Source: Cricetomys ansorgei (lineage: Eukaryota > Chordata > Mammalia > Rodentia > Nesomyidae). Taken from it: 64,000 nucleotides of DNA. Numbering within the stretch: the first letter of the stretch is position 1; each line of letters starts with the position of its first letter. The stretch lies in assembly GCA_026225945.1 (NCBI GenBank), contig JAMJFZ010002884.1, forward strand, positions 1,922,001-1,986,000, written 5' to 3'. Below the pieces are notes generated by a model. It did no database searches. It saw only the letters and a list, made by a program, of their open reading frames with translations, and was not told the DNA's origin. Of the stretch, positions 10,966 through 23,794 are shown piece by piece. The position numbers and the translations under genes are program-made.

Positions 10966-13287
10966 TAATATTAATTAATTGCCCATTCACAGAGAGTCCA
11001 AAATGATTCTATGCATTGTTTAGCCAATTCTAGGATTCAATACAAATCTGTATGCAAGATCAATTCCTTCATTTGACTATAGTTAGTGGAGCATTAGCAC
11101 ATGTCAGATAACAGGGCTATCATAATGCATAAGACATAAATAATATCTACCCTTATGGAATTGACAGTGTAATAAACCACAGTCTAAAGGAATGTAATGA
11201 AAAGTCAGATTTGTTCTTTTCAATTTTCTATGATGTATGTACAAAAAAGGTAATATGAAATATATCATTTAAAGAGTGAGCCCTCACACAGAATTCTCAA
11301 TGATGTATTTTCTTTCCATGCTTTGTTTATAATAATTCTACTGTGTTCTGTATTTTACATTTACCATACATCTCATAATGAACTAGCCACATTTCGAGGT
11401 CTTGATAACCATGTACAATTCATGGCTGCTGTACTAGATAGCACCAATCTACTTAATTCTGTAACACACTGTGATGCTTTGTTATACTATAAGAACTGCC
11501 AGGGGCCATGAGCACATGAAGACAAGGCATCCAACTAGTGAATGGAGAAAACAAGAAAAGTTTATTATGTATATATCAGGTGAATATTAGAGGAAAGTAT
11601 GTTCCAGAATGAGGAAATCACCTAAGCTTCATATTGACCATACAAGACAGAAAGTTCAAAGCTTTATGTGTGCAAAATCCAGAGGAAAGAAAGTAGGTAA
11701 CTGAGCATGTGCAAGATTTCAGACACTAGTAAAGTCATGGGTCTTGGAGGAGAGCCTACAATCACCATTTTACTAAACAAGTACAATTCTTACCTACATT
11801 CTAAGTATGTATCCTTATATCCACCCACAGATAAGTGTAGTTCTCACCCCTCTTCAAGGAAAATTCCCTTTCCAACAGAGATCATTACAGAAAACCACAA
11901 CTGATTCAAGTGAGGAGAAGATATTGTATGGTGTTCAGTCCCAATTATCATTTTCAGCTCTAACTACAGTCCTGTTTTGGACTCCTTTGTTACCCTTTGT
12001 GTACAGAAAAAAATCAAGGATTTAAGTGGTGACATGATTTTTTCAAGGTAGTGTGGCAAATGAGAGGTACAGATGCAATGTAAACGTAAGCAGTCTCAAT
12101 TTAGATAGTTAACATTTGGCTACTGTTGCGAATTTCCCTCCCTTCACACATTACAGAAAAACACACATAGCAAATGCTTACCCATGAGAAACAGATGGAT
12201 AATTACAACCAAGCTCTCAAAAAGGTGAGATGGTGGTCACTCTGGGGGAGGCAGTCTGAGAAGATGGTGATGAAGTACCAGCATGTGGGGCACTGGAGAG
12301 AAAGAGTATTACTGAGCTTCCCACTCGTGGTTTCTGAGTAGCCTCATATTGGCCCCATTTATGCGATCTCAACTCTACCACAGACTATCTATCCAAAAGA
12401 AACAGGAGTTCAGGTAAAAGGGACTGAATAGGTAATAAAATCTGTATAACTAGGCATGTTTCTCCTGCATTCATACGCTTGCATAAACACATTGGCCAAC
12501 CTCCCAAAAGTGTTGCTATGCAAGATGTACAGCATTCAGTGTCTTGGGACTGCTTGGCTCATTTGTCATTTCTGCTCTTGCCTTTGATCCTCTAAAGAGG
12601 AGAGGTTAGGTAGCATTATGCAGGAGCTGCATTGACACTCATCCTAAGCAAACAGAATGACTAACCATTTCCCTCCCAACCTTAACATCTCTATCTGGTT
12701 GTCCCCCACTTCTGTCCCTGTAGAGAATAATTAAGCTTCCAAGGACTGGGCAGTGTATTTTAAAGCTGACAGTGAGATTCATAAACAATTCAAAACATTC
12801 TCCTGCCTGATCTTCTGCTCTAGATTAGGGCTAGCTTTGATTTGTTTTGTTCTGTTTTCTTGGAGCCTGTGATCTCTAATTTGCCCTGTGCTTTAATAAT
12901 AAGCTCATTCCTCTTCAAATAGTAGATGACAGGTCTAAGCATTGCACATGAAGATGGAAACAAAATCACCCAAACCCTGCAGACACCAGATCAAGATAAG
13001 TAATCTAATTTTTTAACTCTTGCCTATACTGTCTTCTGCCTCCTGTTGCTTAGGGAAATATTTGCTTGCTTCCCCTCATCTGCTCTATTTGTATTTCACT
13101 TGTCTTTACAAATGGACACTTGGAAACCTTGACAAAGTGCTCCCTGACCTGTCTTGCAGATGTGCTTAAAATGTTACATTGCTTACAGTGCTTAAAGCCT
13201 CTCAAGCTCTGGTGAGAACTGGGCTTGCAAAGTCACCCATCGCAGCCTTCTGAAAGGAATACTGGATGAAGAAAACACTGTCTCTTC
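10966..13287. other. Mostly unassigned; possible LINE-like remnant
   Basis: 11765-11935 has an order ('atatccacccacagataagt', 'cagaaaaccacaactgattc') seen in rodent dispersed repeats, probably L1 or ERV-derived. The rest shows no gene or confident repeat. Confidence 0.4.
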
Positions 13288-13440
13288 CCTAAAAGCAGTG
13301 GTTTGCAAAGTCCAGTGCCTTGAATGGCATCATTCATACTACCGGAGAACTTGCTAGAAATCTAGACCCACGTCAACACTCCTTAGAAGTTCTGGGGCTT
13401 GAGAAACCTATGTGATTCGGGTGATTGAGATTTGGGCCAA
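13288..13440 (+). mobile_element. MER5A-like DNA transposon fragment
   Basis: 'cagtggtttgcaaagtccag' then 'gagaacttgctagaaatcta' and 'gttctggggcttgagaa' follow the hAT-Charlie MER5A consensus loosely. Confidence 0.5.
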
Positions 13441-13544
13441 CATTTCAGTGCCATTACCTTACGGAAAACTTCCTAGCATAAAGCCTGGAGTTTGAGGGAT
13501 ACTGACTAAATGACAGAAAGAAACACTGAAAAAGAAAGTAGCTA

Positions 13545-13742
13545 TGGCTTTAAGAGTGGTCCCCAACAATGGATGAACATTCGAGTTACCAGGAGAGCTC
13601 TGAAAATACCGACTGACACCAAGGCCCCACCCACAGAGACACTTACTTAGTTGGCCTGACATGGGCCTAGGCATATTTCTTGAAAGCTCCCTATGCGTTT
13701 CTAATATGCAGCCTAGATCGAGGACTACTATTTTGAGAACTA
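13545..13742 (+). mobile_element. MER5-like DNA transposon fragment
   Basis: 'aagagtggtccccaacaatg', 'caaggccccacccaca' and 'gcagcctagatcgaggacta' resemble MER5. The 99-codon reverse frame across it is spurious. Confidence 0.4.
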
Positions 13743-13749
13743 TAGAAGA

Positions 13750-14995
13750 GGATGTCATCTGGAGACTTTTACCTTTTCAATTAGCAACTGATACATGCCC
13801 TTGTTTAGATCCACAGACTGCCAAAGTGGCTCATGGGTAATTTGAGAGATGTTATCAACTAGGAGGAAGGCAGGAAGCACTCAGTACCTGATATGTGTCA
13901 TGCTCTATGCCAAGCATTATGCCCACTTTTCCCTGAGTAGACAGATTCACAGGGACCAGTCACTGTGGAGCATCCCATGGAAGGAATTAGGACAAGGTGG
14001 TTAGTTAACAGAAGCATGCACGGTGAAGGTGCTCACCACAATCCCTCAAGGAATGCATGGTGGAAAAAAAGAGAAGGGAGCCAATCATACATTTGGCATA
14101 GATCATATCCCAGAAAGCTTAATTAAGTAAGCTCACATGATCCTCAAATTTATTCTAAAATGTTCTGAAAAAGTGTAATGACAGGAATGGATGAAGCTAT
14201 TTCTGCACATTAAAATGACAGACAAAACTGAGATACTGTCTCCAGAAATCATTCTCTCTAAAAATTTTGAGATAGCTCAGGTAGCTTTAAGGAAGATGCA
14301 GTTTGAGTTTTATGTTCACTGAAATACTATATCTCACAAAACTATGATGGAGCACAATCAAGGAAGTGACCCAATGTCATATTTTGGCCTCCACTTACAT
14401 ACATTCACACAAAAAGAAAGGGGACAGAGAGAGAGGCATGTAGGGATAACAAATAACTAATATAATACACAATGGCTTTTTTTGCCATCTAAGCTGTTCT
14501 GTTTGAAAATCTATCCTGCAATACTGAGAAAATTTTAGTGGCCCAGACAATCTCTGTAAATATAGGGATGTACTAATAAAACAATCTAATGACATCTCAG
14601 ACTATATGCTATACACATGCTCGTTTTCTAGCAGGCAGCAAACCGCTCCCAGTACTGTACTACTACTACTGGAAGTAGCTTAATCATTAATGTGTGGCTA
14701 GCAATCATCTAAATGCACCTTATCAAACACTGTATTGACCCATTTAATAATTAGAGCTTTCTCTGGTCTACATAGTACCCTGGAGTCTCTCTTCACAGGA
14801 GGAAGCAGTTTGGAGTAGCTGGGAAGCATTATACGCAAATGACTGGAGCCAGCTGTTTATGCTTATCAGGATTGCAGGCATAGATGGACCCTTCGACAAC
14901 TCTTCAACATTAGAAACTGAAAAACATATTTTTTAAAGGTGGTCACAGAAAACCCTAAACACAGATCACGAGAAGAAATGTAAATAGTGAAGAAA
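13750..14995. other. No gene or confident repeat seen
   Basis: Intronic sequence with a weak MIR-like trace near 13870-13960. Confidence 0.45.
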
Positions 14996-14999
14996 GCTA

Positions 15000-15160
15000 G
15001 GACAATGGAAAGCGGCTAGACCTGCATTTAAATTCCTGTTGCACAGTAGCTGTGTGAACTTAAACATACCATTTAGAATCTCTGAGTTGTGTAATCATCT
15101 GTGAAGAGGTAATAACACCTGTCTCAAAGTTTGGAAGATTAACTAGAAAACGGACTGTGG
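15000..15160 (+). mobile_element. MIR SINE, forward
   Basis: 'agctgtgtgaacttaaacat' with 'tctctgagttgtgtaatcat' and 'ctgtgaagaggtaataacac' follow the MIR core order. Confidence 0.65.
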
Positions 15161-15170
15161 AATAGATCTT

Positions 15171-15235
15171 GTGTGTGCATGCGCACACACACACACACGC
15201 ACACGCACACACACACACACGTGCACACGAACACA
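15171..15235. repeat. Imperfect (CA)n microsatellite
   Basis: CA repeats interrupted by CG, between GTGCATGCGC and GTGCACACGA. Confidence 0.93.
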
Positions 15236-15587
15236 GAATGTAAGTGCTCCATCAGTGAGAATGGTATCATTATACTAAATTGCCTTTGCATGTGGAAGCA
15301 AAAAGGGCTTAACAAGTACTGAGGTTTGTGCAGACTGCCATGGGGCACAACTAAGAAACCATAGGTGCAATCACAGAACTGCACTATTGAACTATTTTAA
15401 TGACAAGCACACCCATGTTATTCGGTTCAACCTAAGACATGAATCATTGCTCTACTTCTCTTAAAGACTAAACCTATTGAGAAATGATTGATGCATAGGA
15501 AAACAATAGCAACAGTTTAAGTGAGTGCTAAACTGAATATATTACAAAATATATAGTGTGGGAAGCCAATAGGTGGTAAAAATACCT

Positions 15588-15600
15588 CTCTCTCTCTCTC

Positions 15601-15658
<58 letters not shown>
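15588..15658. repeat. (CT)n(CA)n microsatellite
   Basis: CT run with one TG interruption, then CA to 15658. Confidence 0.97.
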
Positions 15659-15659
<1 letters not shown>

Positions 15660-15661
<2 letters not shown>

Positions 15662-16425
15662 ACTTTAACTGATTTTTTAAAATTCCTTCCTTTTGGCCAC
15701 CCATCTGGCTCTACTCTCTTCCTTTCCCATCCCTCAGGGATATAAGAGCAATTTGATGCTCAGTCTATAGTGCAGATGCCCTGCCATGCTGCAGGTGCCC
15801 TAGCATGCTGCAGGTGCTATTGGAGAGCCCCACTGTTCAGGCAGAAGTGCTCAGCACAGCCAGAATCAGTTGAGATCCTTGGGATTGTGTGAACCTCCCT
15901 CCAATGGAAACAAGCTGTTTCATAGATTAAGTTTCTGCTAAAAGCCAGCAGATGACTCTAAGTTGCAATCATTATGATGCCTGTAACCTTTCCATCATAA
16001 AAAATTCTATGCACATTCTGCAGAGCTCTGTTTGCCTCCCCTTTCTTTGGGTGGGTGCTGAGTCTTACACCCACCAGGTTAGACACATTCTGATTTGCTC
16101 AAGCACTGCCAATACAGGTACCTCTATCCTGGAAACAACAAAATCAGCCATAAAGATTAAACCCCTCCAAACCTAAGGAGAGGGGAGATGCTGTCCCAGG
16201 GAAAGGCATCTCAAAAACAGTCCAATCCCAGCTAATGAGCCATTCTACCATTCACACAAAATCTAGCTAATCCTGCTTTTTTCCCAGAGCCTTCTCAGAC
16301 TTAGCCTGCTCTTTTTCCTTGTCACATTGGGAAAAACTGAACACCTTTCCCATAGAGAATTAAGATCATGCCAATTCCAGACTGAATACTAATTCTGCTC
16401 TCCCTTGATAGGAGCTGGTAACTGT
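15660..16425. other. No gene seen; one short direct repeat
   Basis: CATGCTGCAGGTGC occurs at 15785-15798 and again at 15804-15817 (19-bp period). Otherwise unassigned. Confidence 0.5.
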
Positions 16426-16429
16426 CTAG

Positions 16430-16625
16430 CTCAGCAGTTCTTAGTCATGGGTTGTGACTCCATTGGGGGTAGAATGACCCTTTCACAGAGGTCGCATAAG
16501 ACCATTTGCATATCAGATATTTACATTAAGATTCATCACAGTAGCAAAATTACATTTATGAAGTAGCAACAAAAATGATTTTGTGATTGGAGGTCACCAC
16601 AACATGAGGAACAAGGTTGATCTGC
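16430..16625 (-). mobile_element. RCHARR1-like hAT-Charlie element
   Basis: 'cagcagttcttagtcatggg', 'gaccctttcacagaggtcgc', 'catttgcatatcagatattt' and 'ttgtgattggaggtcaccac' match a common rodent non-autonomous hAT repeat. Strand by memory of the consensus. Confidence 0.6.
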
Positions 16626-16689
16626 TGGTCCTCTCACAGGCATGCATGTGTGGTTGTGTATTTATTTTACCTTTATGTAACAGTTACTG

Positions 16690-17115
16690 CTGTGGTTTGG
16701 TTGTGGTTTGTCCCTCAATGACTAATGTTCTAGAACATTAGGAAAACATTGTGACAATAGGAAAGGTAGTGGGGCCTTTAAGAGACTGAGCATGCTGGAA
16801 GGTGATTATGTCAGCAGAGCTCTGATCTTGAAAAGAAGTCATGTGGTTCTCATGAGGTCACTTTAGTTCTCATCTGAGGATTGTTGTAAAAGAGCAAGGC
16901 TGGCCCCTATTCTAATTGTAGCTTCCTGTCTCGTCATGTCAACTTTCCCTTTTATGTATGATTCTAATGTGATGCCATAGCACAATGGGGACTCATCAAA
17001 GGCCAAATACATGAAGCAGCCCAGTTTCAGAACCTAAACTTCCAAAATCGGGAACTAAATAAACCTTTTGTCTTTGTAAGTACCTACCTCTATTATTTTA
17101 ATTCAGTAACAGAAA
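16690..17115 (+). mobile_element. MaLR LTR (MST/MLT1-like)
   Basis: Reads in order: 'ttggttgtggtttgtccctc', 'agtggggcctttaagag', 'gtgatgccatagca', 'aactaaataaaccttttgtc'. This is the layout of an ERVL-MaLR LTR including its AATAAA signal. Solo; no second LTR seen. Confidence 0.65.
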
Positions 17116-17127
17116 ATGAACTCAAGT

Positions 17128-17330
17128 GCTTACCATGTTTCAGGCACTATTCTAGGTCATTTATTATTCTCATGACAACTTTGAGATGGATGTGCAATTA
17201 TTAAGCCCATTTCACAGATAAAGAAAGTGATGCTGAAAGGATAAAACAGCAAAGCCCACACTCAAAAGAGCTAGTTAATAGGGCATTTGGAGTTTGACCC
17301 AGCAGTATGACTCCAGAGTCTGTTCTCCAA
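17128..17330 (-). mobile_element. MIR SINE, reverse
   Basis: 'tttcaggcactattctaggt', 'cccatttcacagataaagaaa', 'gtttgacccagcagtatgac' and 'tccagagtctg' follow the reverse MIR consensus. Confidence 0.65.
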
Positions 17331-17339
17331 ACAACTAGA

Positions 17340-18460
17340 ATCCTTTTGCCTTTCCCAGAAACATCACCCATTTTCACCAGGACTTGAGTAGAGAGGCATT
17401 AAAGGTTCCTGCTGTAACACAGCTTAAACTTCTACTACTCTGGGTAGCAGAAGTTGCTCTGCACATTGGTGATATCGTACTACCATTTCCCAGGATAACA
17501 AAGTCCCCAACTTAAATGTCACCTGCACATAAATCCACACTTCTCTCCACCAAGGACAAAGCTTGCTTACTGGGAACTTACACGGAAAACTGTAGGATGA
17601 TGTGGCTGATAAAATGAAGAGGTGCTGGCAGAAAATAAAATCCTTAATGTTTAACATATAACAAAAATATGATTCCAAAATATAGACTCCAACTGTGAAA
17701 TCTGTCTCCATTGTTTAGCTGAGTCAAGGTTCACACTTTAGTTCTTCCTCTGAAGCACCTGTCCTTCTTGAGTTGGGAATTAAATTTGACAGGAATAATC
17801 CAATTAGTATTGGTCATGAATGCACAGTATCATATCCAAGACCCTGTGCAGTACCAAATGATTAGGAGTTGGGCAAGTTGTGAAGAAGAGAAACAGTTTA
17901 AGAAACACCTCTGGCTACAGAGTTGCCTATGCTGCCAAGGCTTCACATCCTTACATAGCCAGAAATTTCACTGAAGTATTAGATATCTAAAAGGAAAGCC
18001 CCCACAAGGAGAACTAAGACTACACTGAAGACACATGTGACTCCATTTTTCTCTGGCATCAGAAGTTATGCCATAAGCTAGCACTAACACAAACATTGCA
18101 GGGGACAGTAAAGTCCTGTTCTCAGTGGGAAAGTCTCCCAGGCTTACAAACAAGGCTCCTAGTGGTACACACGATCTTGCCCAAACACATAGGTGATTTC
18201 TTCTTGGCTATAACAAAAGAGTCACTCCTCAGTGGAGCCTGATTCCAGTACACTGACCCATGGGGCCCAGAAAGTATGATAATAGGCAAATAATTCAGTC
18301 CCTTTCACAGACTAAATAAGCCAAAGCTATAGACTGCTGAAGTGATAGATCTCCCTGCAAAGCTTGAGGCCAAGACTTCCAGCTGAAGATGGCTACACAG
18401 CCCACACACCCTCACCGACTGATTTTAACTTCTCTCATTATTCATGAGATTATGATTAAT
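17340..18460. other. No gene or confident repeat seen
   Basis: A 95-codon reverse frame at 17424-17711 has no recognised motif and looks like chance. Confidence 0.45.
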
Positions 18461-18464
18461 ATCC

Positions 18465-18815
18465 CATTTATTAGCCATTTGATATGTCAGACATTATTAT
18501 AGGTGTTTTATAAGCATTAACTCATTTAAAGCCAGGCATGGTACTAGACACTTATGATCCACCCTCGGGGAGCTAAGGCAGGAGGATTGTGAGTTCAAGT
18601 ACAACCTGATCTCCATATCTAGTTCCAGCCTAGCCTGAGCTAGTTAGTGACACCCCGTCTCAAAAATGTACAAAACGAAAACCAAGAAAGTATTAACTCA
18701 TTTAACCATCACAATAGTTTATTGAGTAATTATTATTATGCACAGTAAACAGGTTTTGAGAAGTAAATAGTCAAAGGTTACATAGTTAATTCTTGGTAAA
18801 TTGAAGGTTCTCTGT
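18465..18815 (-). mobile_element. MIR SINE, reverse, split by a B1
   Basis: MIR sequence at 18465-18529 resumes at 18692 ('ttaaccatcacaatag', 'ggttacatagttaattcttg'). The interruption is a B1 flanked by a perfect 14-bp duplication ATTAACTCATTTAA. Confidence 0.65.
18530..18691 (+). mobile_element. B1 SINE (PB1D-like) inserted in MIR
   Basis: 'gccaggcatggtactagaca', 'gagctaaggcaggaggattg' and 'gtgacaccccgtctcaaaaa'. Target-site duplications lie at 18516-18529 and 18692-18705. Confidence 0.78.
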
Positions 18816-18859
18816 CTCCAAAGTGATTTTCTCTGCTTCTAAAATACAAAATGCACCAT

Positions 18860-19010
18860 CAGAGAAGTGGTTCAGTTTTAAAAGCACCTGTCACAAACCT
18901 ACCAACCCAAGTTCAATTCCCAGAAGGAGAGAACTTTCCCCTTCAAGGTGTCCTCTGACTCCATACACCTTATGGCACACATAGAATAATTACACTGTAA
19001 AAAGTACTTT
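18860..19010 (+). mobile_element. B3-like SINE
   Basis: 'acccaagttcaattcccaga' (box B), 'aggagagaac', 'gtgtcctctgactccataca'. Confidence 0.6.
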
Positions 19011-19177
19011 AAGACAAAATACAGTGTGCAACAGGATGTGACTTCTGCACCAGGCTCTAGCACCTTTCCCCTCTTATTTGAAAATATAAAATATTCTGAG
19101 GGCTGTGGCATACCAAAGGCCCAATAGTTTGGGAATCGGGGGAGAGGTAGGCCAGTGTCACATCCCCCGAGGTACCT

Positions 19178-19515
19178 GTATTAGTTACTTTTTCTATACT
19201 GTGATAAAACACATCTTATAGAAGAGTTTATTTTGACTTATGGTTCCAGAGTAGGAGTCCATGATGTTAAGGGAGGCAAAATATCAAAAGACCAGAAGAG
19301 GATGCCAAGAGATTTCAACCACACATAGGACACAGAGAGCTATAATAGGGAGTGGGCAAGGCTTAAACCCCCAGAGCCTGGCCCCAGTATTATACTTCCT
19401 CCAGGTAAGCTGCCAGTCCTGAAGTATCAATAACCTCCCTAGAACAGATCATCAACTGGGAACCAAGTGTTTAAAACCCTGAGCCTCTGAGTGACATTTA
19501 TCATCTAAACTACAA
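19178..19515 (-). mobile_element. Rodent dispersed repeat (URR1/RMER1-like)
   Basis: 'ttagttactttttctatact', 'gtgataaaacacatctta', 'atggttccagagtaggagtc' and 'caactgggaaccaagtgt' mark a copy related to those at 1323 and 59518. Confidence 0.55.
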
Positions 19516-19519
19516 TAAT

Positions 19520-22455
19520 ACCCATCCTATCACTTACACTCAATCCTAGCCCCCTTCGCCAGGAGACTAAATTATAGGTATGAGTTTTGAAAAGTTTCAC
19601 TGTGGATGGTGTAGAGGATCCGTTGTTTTCTTACATTGTCATTTGGAGTAGAGTAGGCTGCTTCCCACATATAAGACAAAAATAGGATGTAGAGAGGCTA
19701 TCTGGTGAGGGTCTTCTTTCTTTAAATCTCTTTACTGTGTAGATGGTTGGGCCATGGTTTGTAGACTTGTGTATTCTTGTCCTTACATAAGAAGTTGCAG
19801 ACTTTTAATCCTGACAGACAGACCTGTCAGAAGGCATTAAAACTCCCAGATTCCCATGAGTTCCAATTTTCCCTTACTCAGGATGACCTAAAGATAAAAC
19901 GAGACTATCTGCTTTGAACCTTTTCAAAGATACCTTAGAGTGCCCTTGTGTCCTAAGGGAGAACAGGATCAGAGTATTCCTGGGGATATCACAGATACAG
20001 TAACTCAATAACATTCATCTGCTTCACCACTCTATTCTCTTGTCCCTGAAATAATTGGCAGCATCCACACAGACTCCTCCTAGACCTGCAGGTAGGAAGA
20101 ACTTTACTCTGTGCTCTCTAAACGAAGCATGTGTGGGAACTCACTTTCTAGTCCAAAGAGTATGTCTACATTTGGCACCTAGGAACAATCTTTAAATACA
20201 TCTTTCTCCTTGAATGGAGGAAATAAAGCATAACTTTGTGACGAAGCCAGAGATTAGATCACTTGAGGGGTAGTCTGCAGTGTGAACTAACCACATTCAC
20301 ACCTATCTCAATACCAAATCTGCGGGAGGAACCAGGCAGCTTCCAAGGCAAATTGATGTTTTACAGATCAGTTCCTTTTCTAGTCCTTCCATTTGGTGAT
20401 GCAGACCTGATCTCAGAGAAGCCACTGAGTGTGGGAAGTTAAAGAGACAGGACATGCACAAAGTCCTGTTGATTGTAGCTTCACACCCTCTTCTTTGTGG
20501 CATCTCTCCACCACCTCATCCCCAGAACTCACTCCCTCTACTCCCACCTCCCTGAGTGCTACACCTTCTTCTTTGGCATTCTGGCTCTAGGACAGACTTC
20601 AAAGCATATTCTCTGAGTAACCTTACGGGGGGCACTCATGTTTGGTTTAAAGCTTTATTGTTATTACCTTAAAAGTCTTAACAATTTTTAAAAACGGGGC
20701 CTCAACTTTTCACTTTGCATTGGGTCCTGTAAGTTACATAGCCAGTAGTGCCTGACTCTCCCCCATTTGGGCCCATTTTATTAGCAACAGTCTTTTTCCT
20801 ATTGCTGAAAATAATGCCCTATGTGTCTAATGTCTCTTTTGTACCTCTAGACTAGAACTACAACCCCTCAGCCAGACCCTCAAGGTCCCCTGTTACGTGG
20901 CCTTTATGTAATCTTCTATATATCCCAAACAGGTTCTACCCATTCTGCAAATGTGGATCTTTTTTGTCATAACTAACAACAGCAAACGCTTCCACTTTGG
21001 AGTCGGAGAGATTTCTTTTAAAGCCCTGGTCTTATGCTTTCTGGCTATATTGATTTTGATAAAATCCTTAACCCTCCTGAGCCTACTTCACAAAAGGAAT
21101 ACCCATCTCCTAAGGTTAGCACACACCAAAATCTCTAAATACAGTGTCTGACCCCTGGATAAATGTTCAGAGAATATTCAATACTAATATTATTGCTCAT
21201 TACTACCAGCTCATTGCTACAGAGCTGGCTCATTGTAGAGGTCACCATGTCTTTGTTCCAATCTAATTGGCCACATGGCTGGCTGGGTTCACATAGCACA
21301 TAGTGGCCTGTCATGTCCTTGCCTTTCCCTCTCCTGTGCATGGCAGGTGACCGTCTTTGGTTGCAGATGACCATAATTTGTGGGCCTTTTGGCTGTGTTC
21401 ACCAACTCCCTCTTGTCTCACTCTGCTAGTTGGGGAGAAGCTTAACGGGCCAGCAGAAGCTGCAGAGGCAGCCAGGAAGAGGAGGCAGCATATTTGCCAA
21501 GTAGGGCTTCTGAGGAAAGAAGCTCTGGGAATTTGCATTCAGGATTTGAGCTCCTCGCCTCCCTTGCTTCCTTATCCTTTCTCCTGCTGTACCTGCCAGT
21601 GGGCCTTGAAAGCTACATAAATTTCAGATGAGAATGTTTGAGGCGTCTGTGTGAATCAGCTCTGGGATGCTCCAACAGAGTTGTATCGGCTCAGCTAATC
21701 TCACAGCAAACTTTGATCCTGAGCTGCAGAAGTCGTTCTCGAAGTAGTCAAGGAAGAAGTGGTTCACAATATATGAAGTAGAAACTGCCCCAGAGTTTTA
21801 GCTTTCTGTATGAGTCCTCTGCCACACCCCAGTGGCGGTGAGGAGAACAGCAGCCAGCATGTCACTTCCTGGTGGGACTAGAATATTTGTTCTCACTCAC
21901 AGGAGTTTAATTACCGAAGTCATAGTTAGTAGTATTAAGAGGGTGAAAACTTATCTGAACATGTGTTTAGAAGTGGAGCCTTTCAAAAGGGAGGATTAGA
22001 TAAGTTCATCAGTATGGAAACCTCTATGATTGAACACTGGTGGCTTTATAAAAGAGGAATAAAAAACAGAACACATGTGTATTCCCTGTCCTTCACCATG
22101 GGATACCCTGTGTACAAATTAAAAGTATAACCTGTTGAGTCCATTTTTTGCTGTTTATGTGTTTATGTGTCAGGAGGGAAAGACCTAACAGAGAAGATGA
22201 GAATAATAGCTTCTAAGCCAATGTCCCAGTCTCCATGTCACCATCTTCCTTAAATACCTCTATGTCACCAATTACTGGAAAAATAAAGTTCATAGCGCCC
22301 CCCCCCTTGCACCACTCTGGTCGTTTCCATGTTTCCTTTATCCATGCACCATACCCTCACATCCATGGATCTTTAGCAGGCCACAAAGGCGCCCCCTACC
22401 GTCATCTCATAGAAAGCTCTCACACTGCTTCCTTGACCTAGAATGGGCCCCTCCT
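19520..22455. other. Longest repeat-poor stretch; no gene recognised
   Basis: Nearly 3 kb without a confident repeat. 21340-21760 is richer in G+C than its surroundings and has several short frames on both strands without motif support. Candidate for conserved non-coding or regulatory sequence only. Confidence 0.45.
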
Positions 22456-22459
22456 CTTT

Positions 22460-22640
22460 GCGAATAGCAGGGCTTCTCAAATGTGAGCATGCAGCAGGGT
22501 TCCCTGGAGAACTTGTTAAAACACAGCATGCTGTGCTGAGTTCCACCCCAGATTTTCTGACTGAGTACAGTTAAGGTAGACCTGAAATTTGAGTTACTAA
22601 CAAATCCCCAAGTACTTCTGCTCTTGCTGCTTCTCTTGCT
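22460..22640 (+). mobile_element. MER5A-like DNA transposon fragment
   Basis: 'gggcttctcaaatgtgagca', 'tggagaacttgttaaaacac' and 'gagttccaccccagattttc' follow MER5A. Confidence 0.55.
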
Positions 22641-22644
22641 GCTG

Positions 22645-23250
22645 GTCATATATCGAAAAGAGGTTGCCTGGGGGAGTCTTACAAAGCCTTACCTGTCCTA
22701 GTAACCCTTTCATGACAATGACTTCCTTTACTTCCTACCTCCTTTCCCCAGGTGAGAGTGAGCATTCCTACTCTCCGTCTCCACGGAGTTTTATGTGTGT
22801 CCCTGTTGATTACACTCAGCTATATTTCACTCTCCCCCTGGACTATAAAGCCATTGGAGCCATTTATGTTATAGTTACTTTTGCATTCTCTACAACTCTC
22901 AGTGCTATATGTAAGAATGAAAAATTCTCAAAAGTCTGTCTCAAATAAATGAAGCCATTTCTCTAACATCTAGAGGGAGTATAGACTTTGAATTTGTGTC
23001 ACATAGAATAGCACCTTCCATCTTTTTCTATTGATTGATATTCATTTACTATCAGTCCATTTTATTGTATATAAAGGATAATGTGTGATTAAACCATGTT
23101 AACATCACTTATTACATTCATTTAGTAGAAAAATTATCACATTTTTGAAGAATTTTCAAGAAGCACACAAATAAATACCCCCACAACCTTTACACAGAGA
23201 GCGCATTCATGTTCCACCAGTGATGCCAGCAGTGCCCTTATGGCAAGCGT
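22645..23250. other. No gene or confident repeat seen
   Basis: A 94-codon frame at 22664-22948 shows no motif and crosses no splice context of note. Confidence 0.45.
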
Positions 23251-23251
23251 T

Positions 23252-23345
23252 CAAGGGCTAGGAATGTAGCTTAATAGCAGAACATGTGCACAAGCCATGG
23301 GTTCAATTCCCAGGGTGGCATGGAAAATCAAAGAGAAAGTAGGAA
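23252..23345 (+). mobile_element. ID-type SINE
   Basis: tRNA-like 'gggctaggaatgtagcttaa' with box B 'gggttcaattcccagg'. Confidence 0.55.
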
Positions 23346-23584
23346 GAAGAAAGGGAGGGAGTCCAATTCGAGATCACAAATTGTGCTTTCTTGGTCACAC
23401 TTCTATAATCATCCATCTGAAACCTTACTTGTATTGAGTGACTATATTGACTGCAGCCTTTGTGAAGATTCTAGGTCAGTCACCGTGGAGAACACCTCTT
23501 AATTTCGATTATCTCATCATTCCATGTCATGCGATTCAAGTTACACAACTGACTGCATAGGACAAGCAAGCCAAAAGGCTTAGC

Positions 23585-23770
23585 TTCAATAAAATTCTTT
23601 ATTACATTTTTTTTGTTTGGGAGGATGGCATGTGCCACAGTGTGCATGTGGAGATCAGAGGCCAACTTGGATGACTTAATTCTCTCCTCCCACTGTGTTG
23701 GTCTCCAGAATTGAACTCATCAGGTTTAGGGGCAAGTGCCTTTAACTGCTGAGCTATCCTGCCAGTCCTA
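23585..23770 (-). mobile_element. B3 SINE, reverse
   Basis: 'tggagatcagaggccaactt', 'tccagaattgaactcatcag' and 'ctgctgagctatcctgccag'. Confidence 0.65.
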
Positions 23771-23794
23771 AGGTGTGTGTATGTCTCTCTGTGT

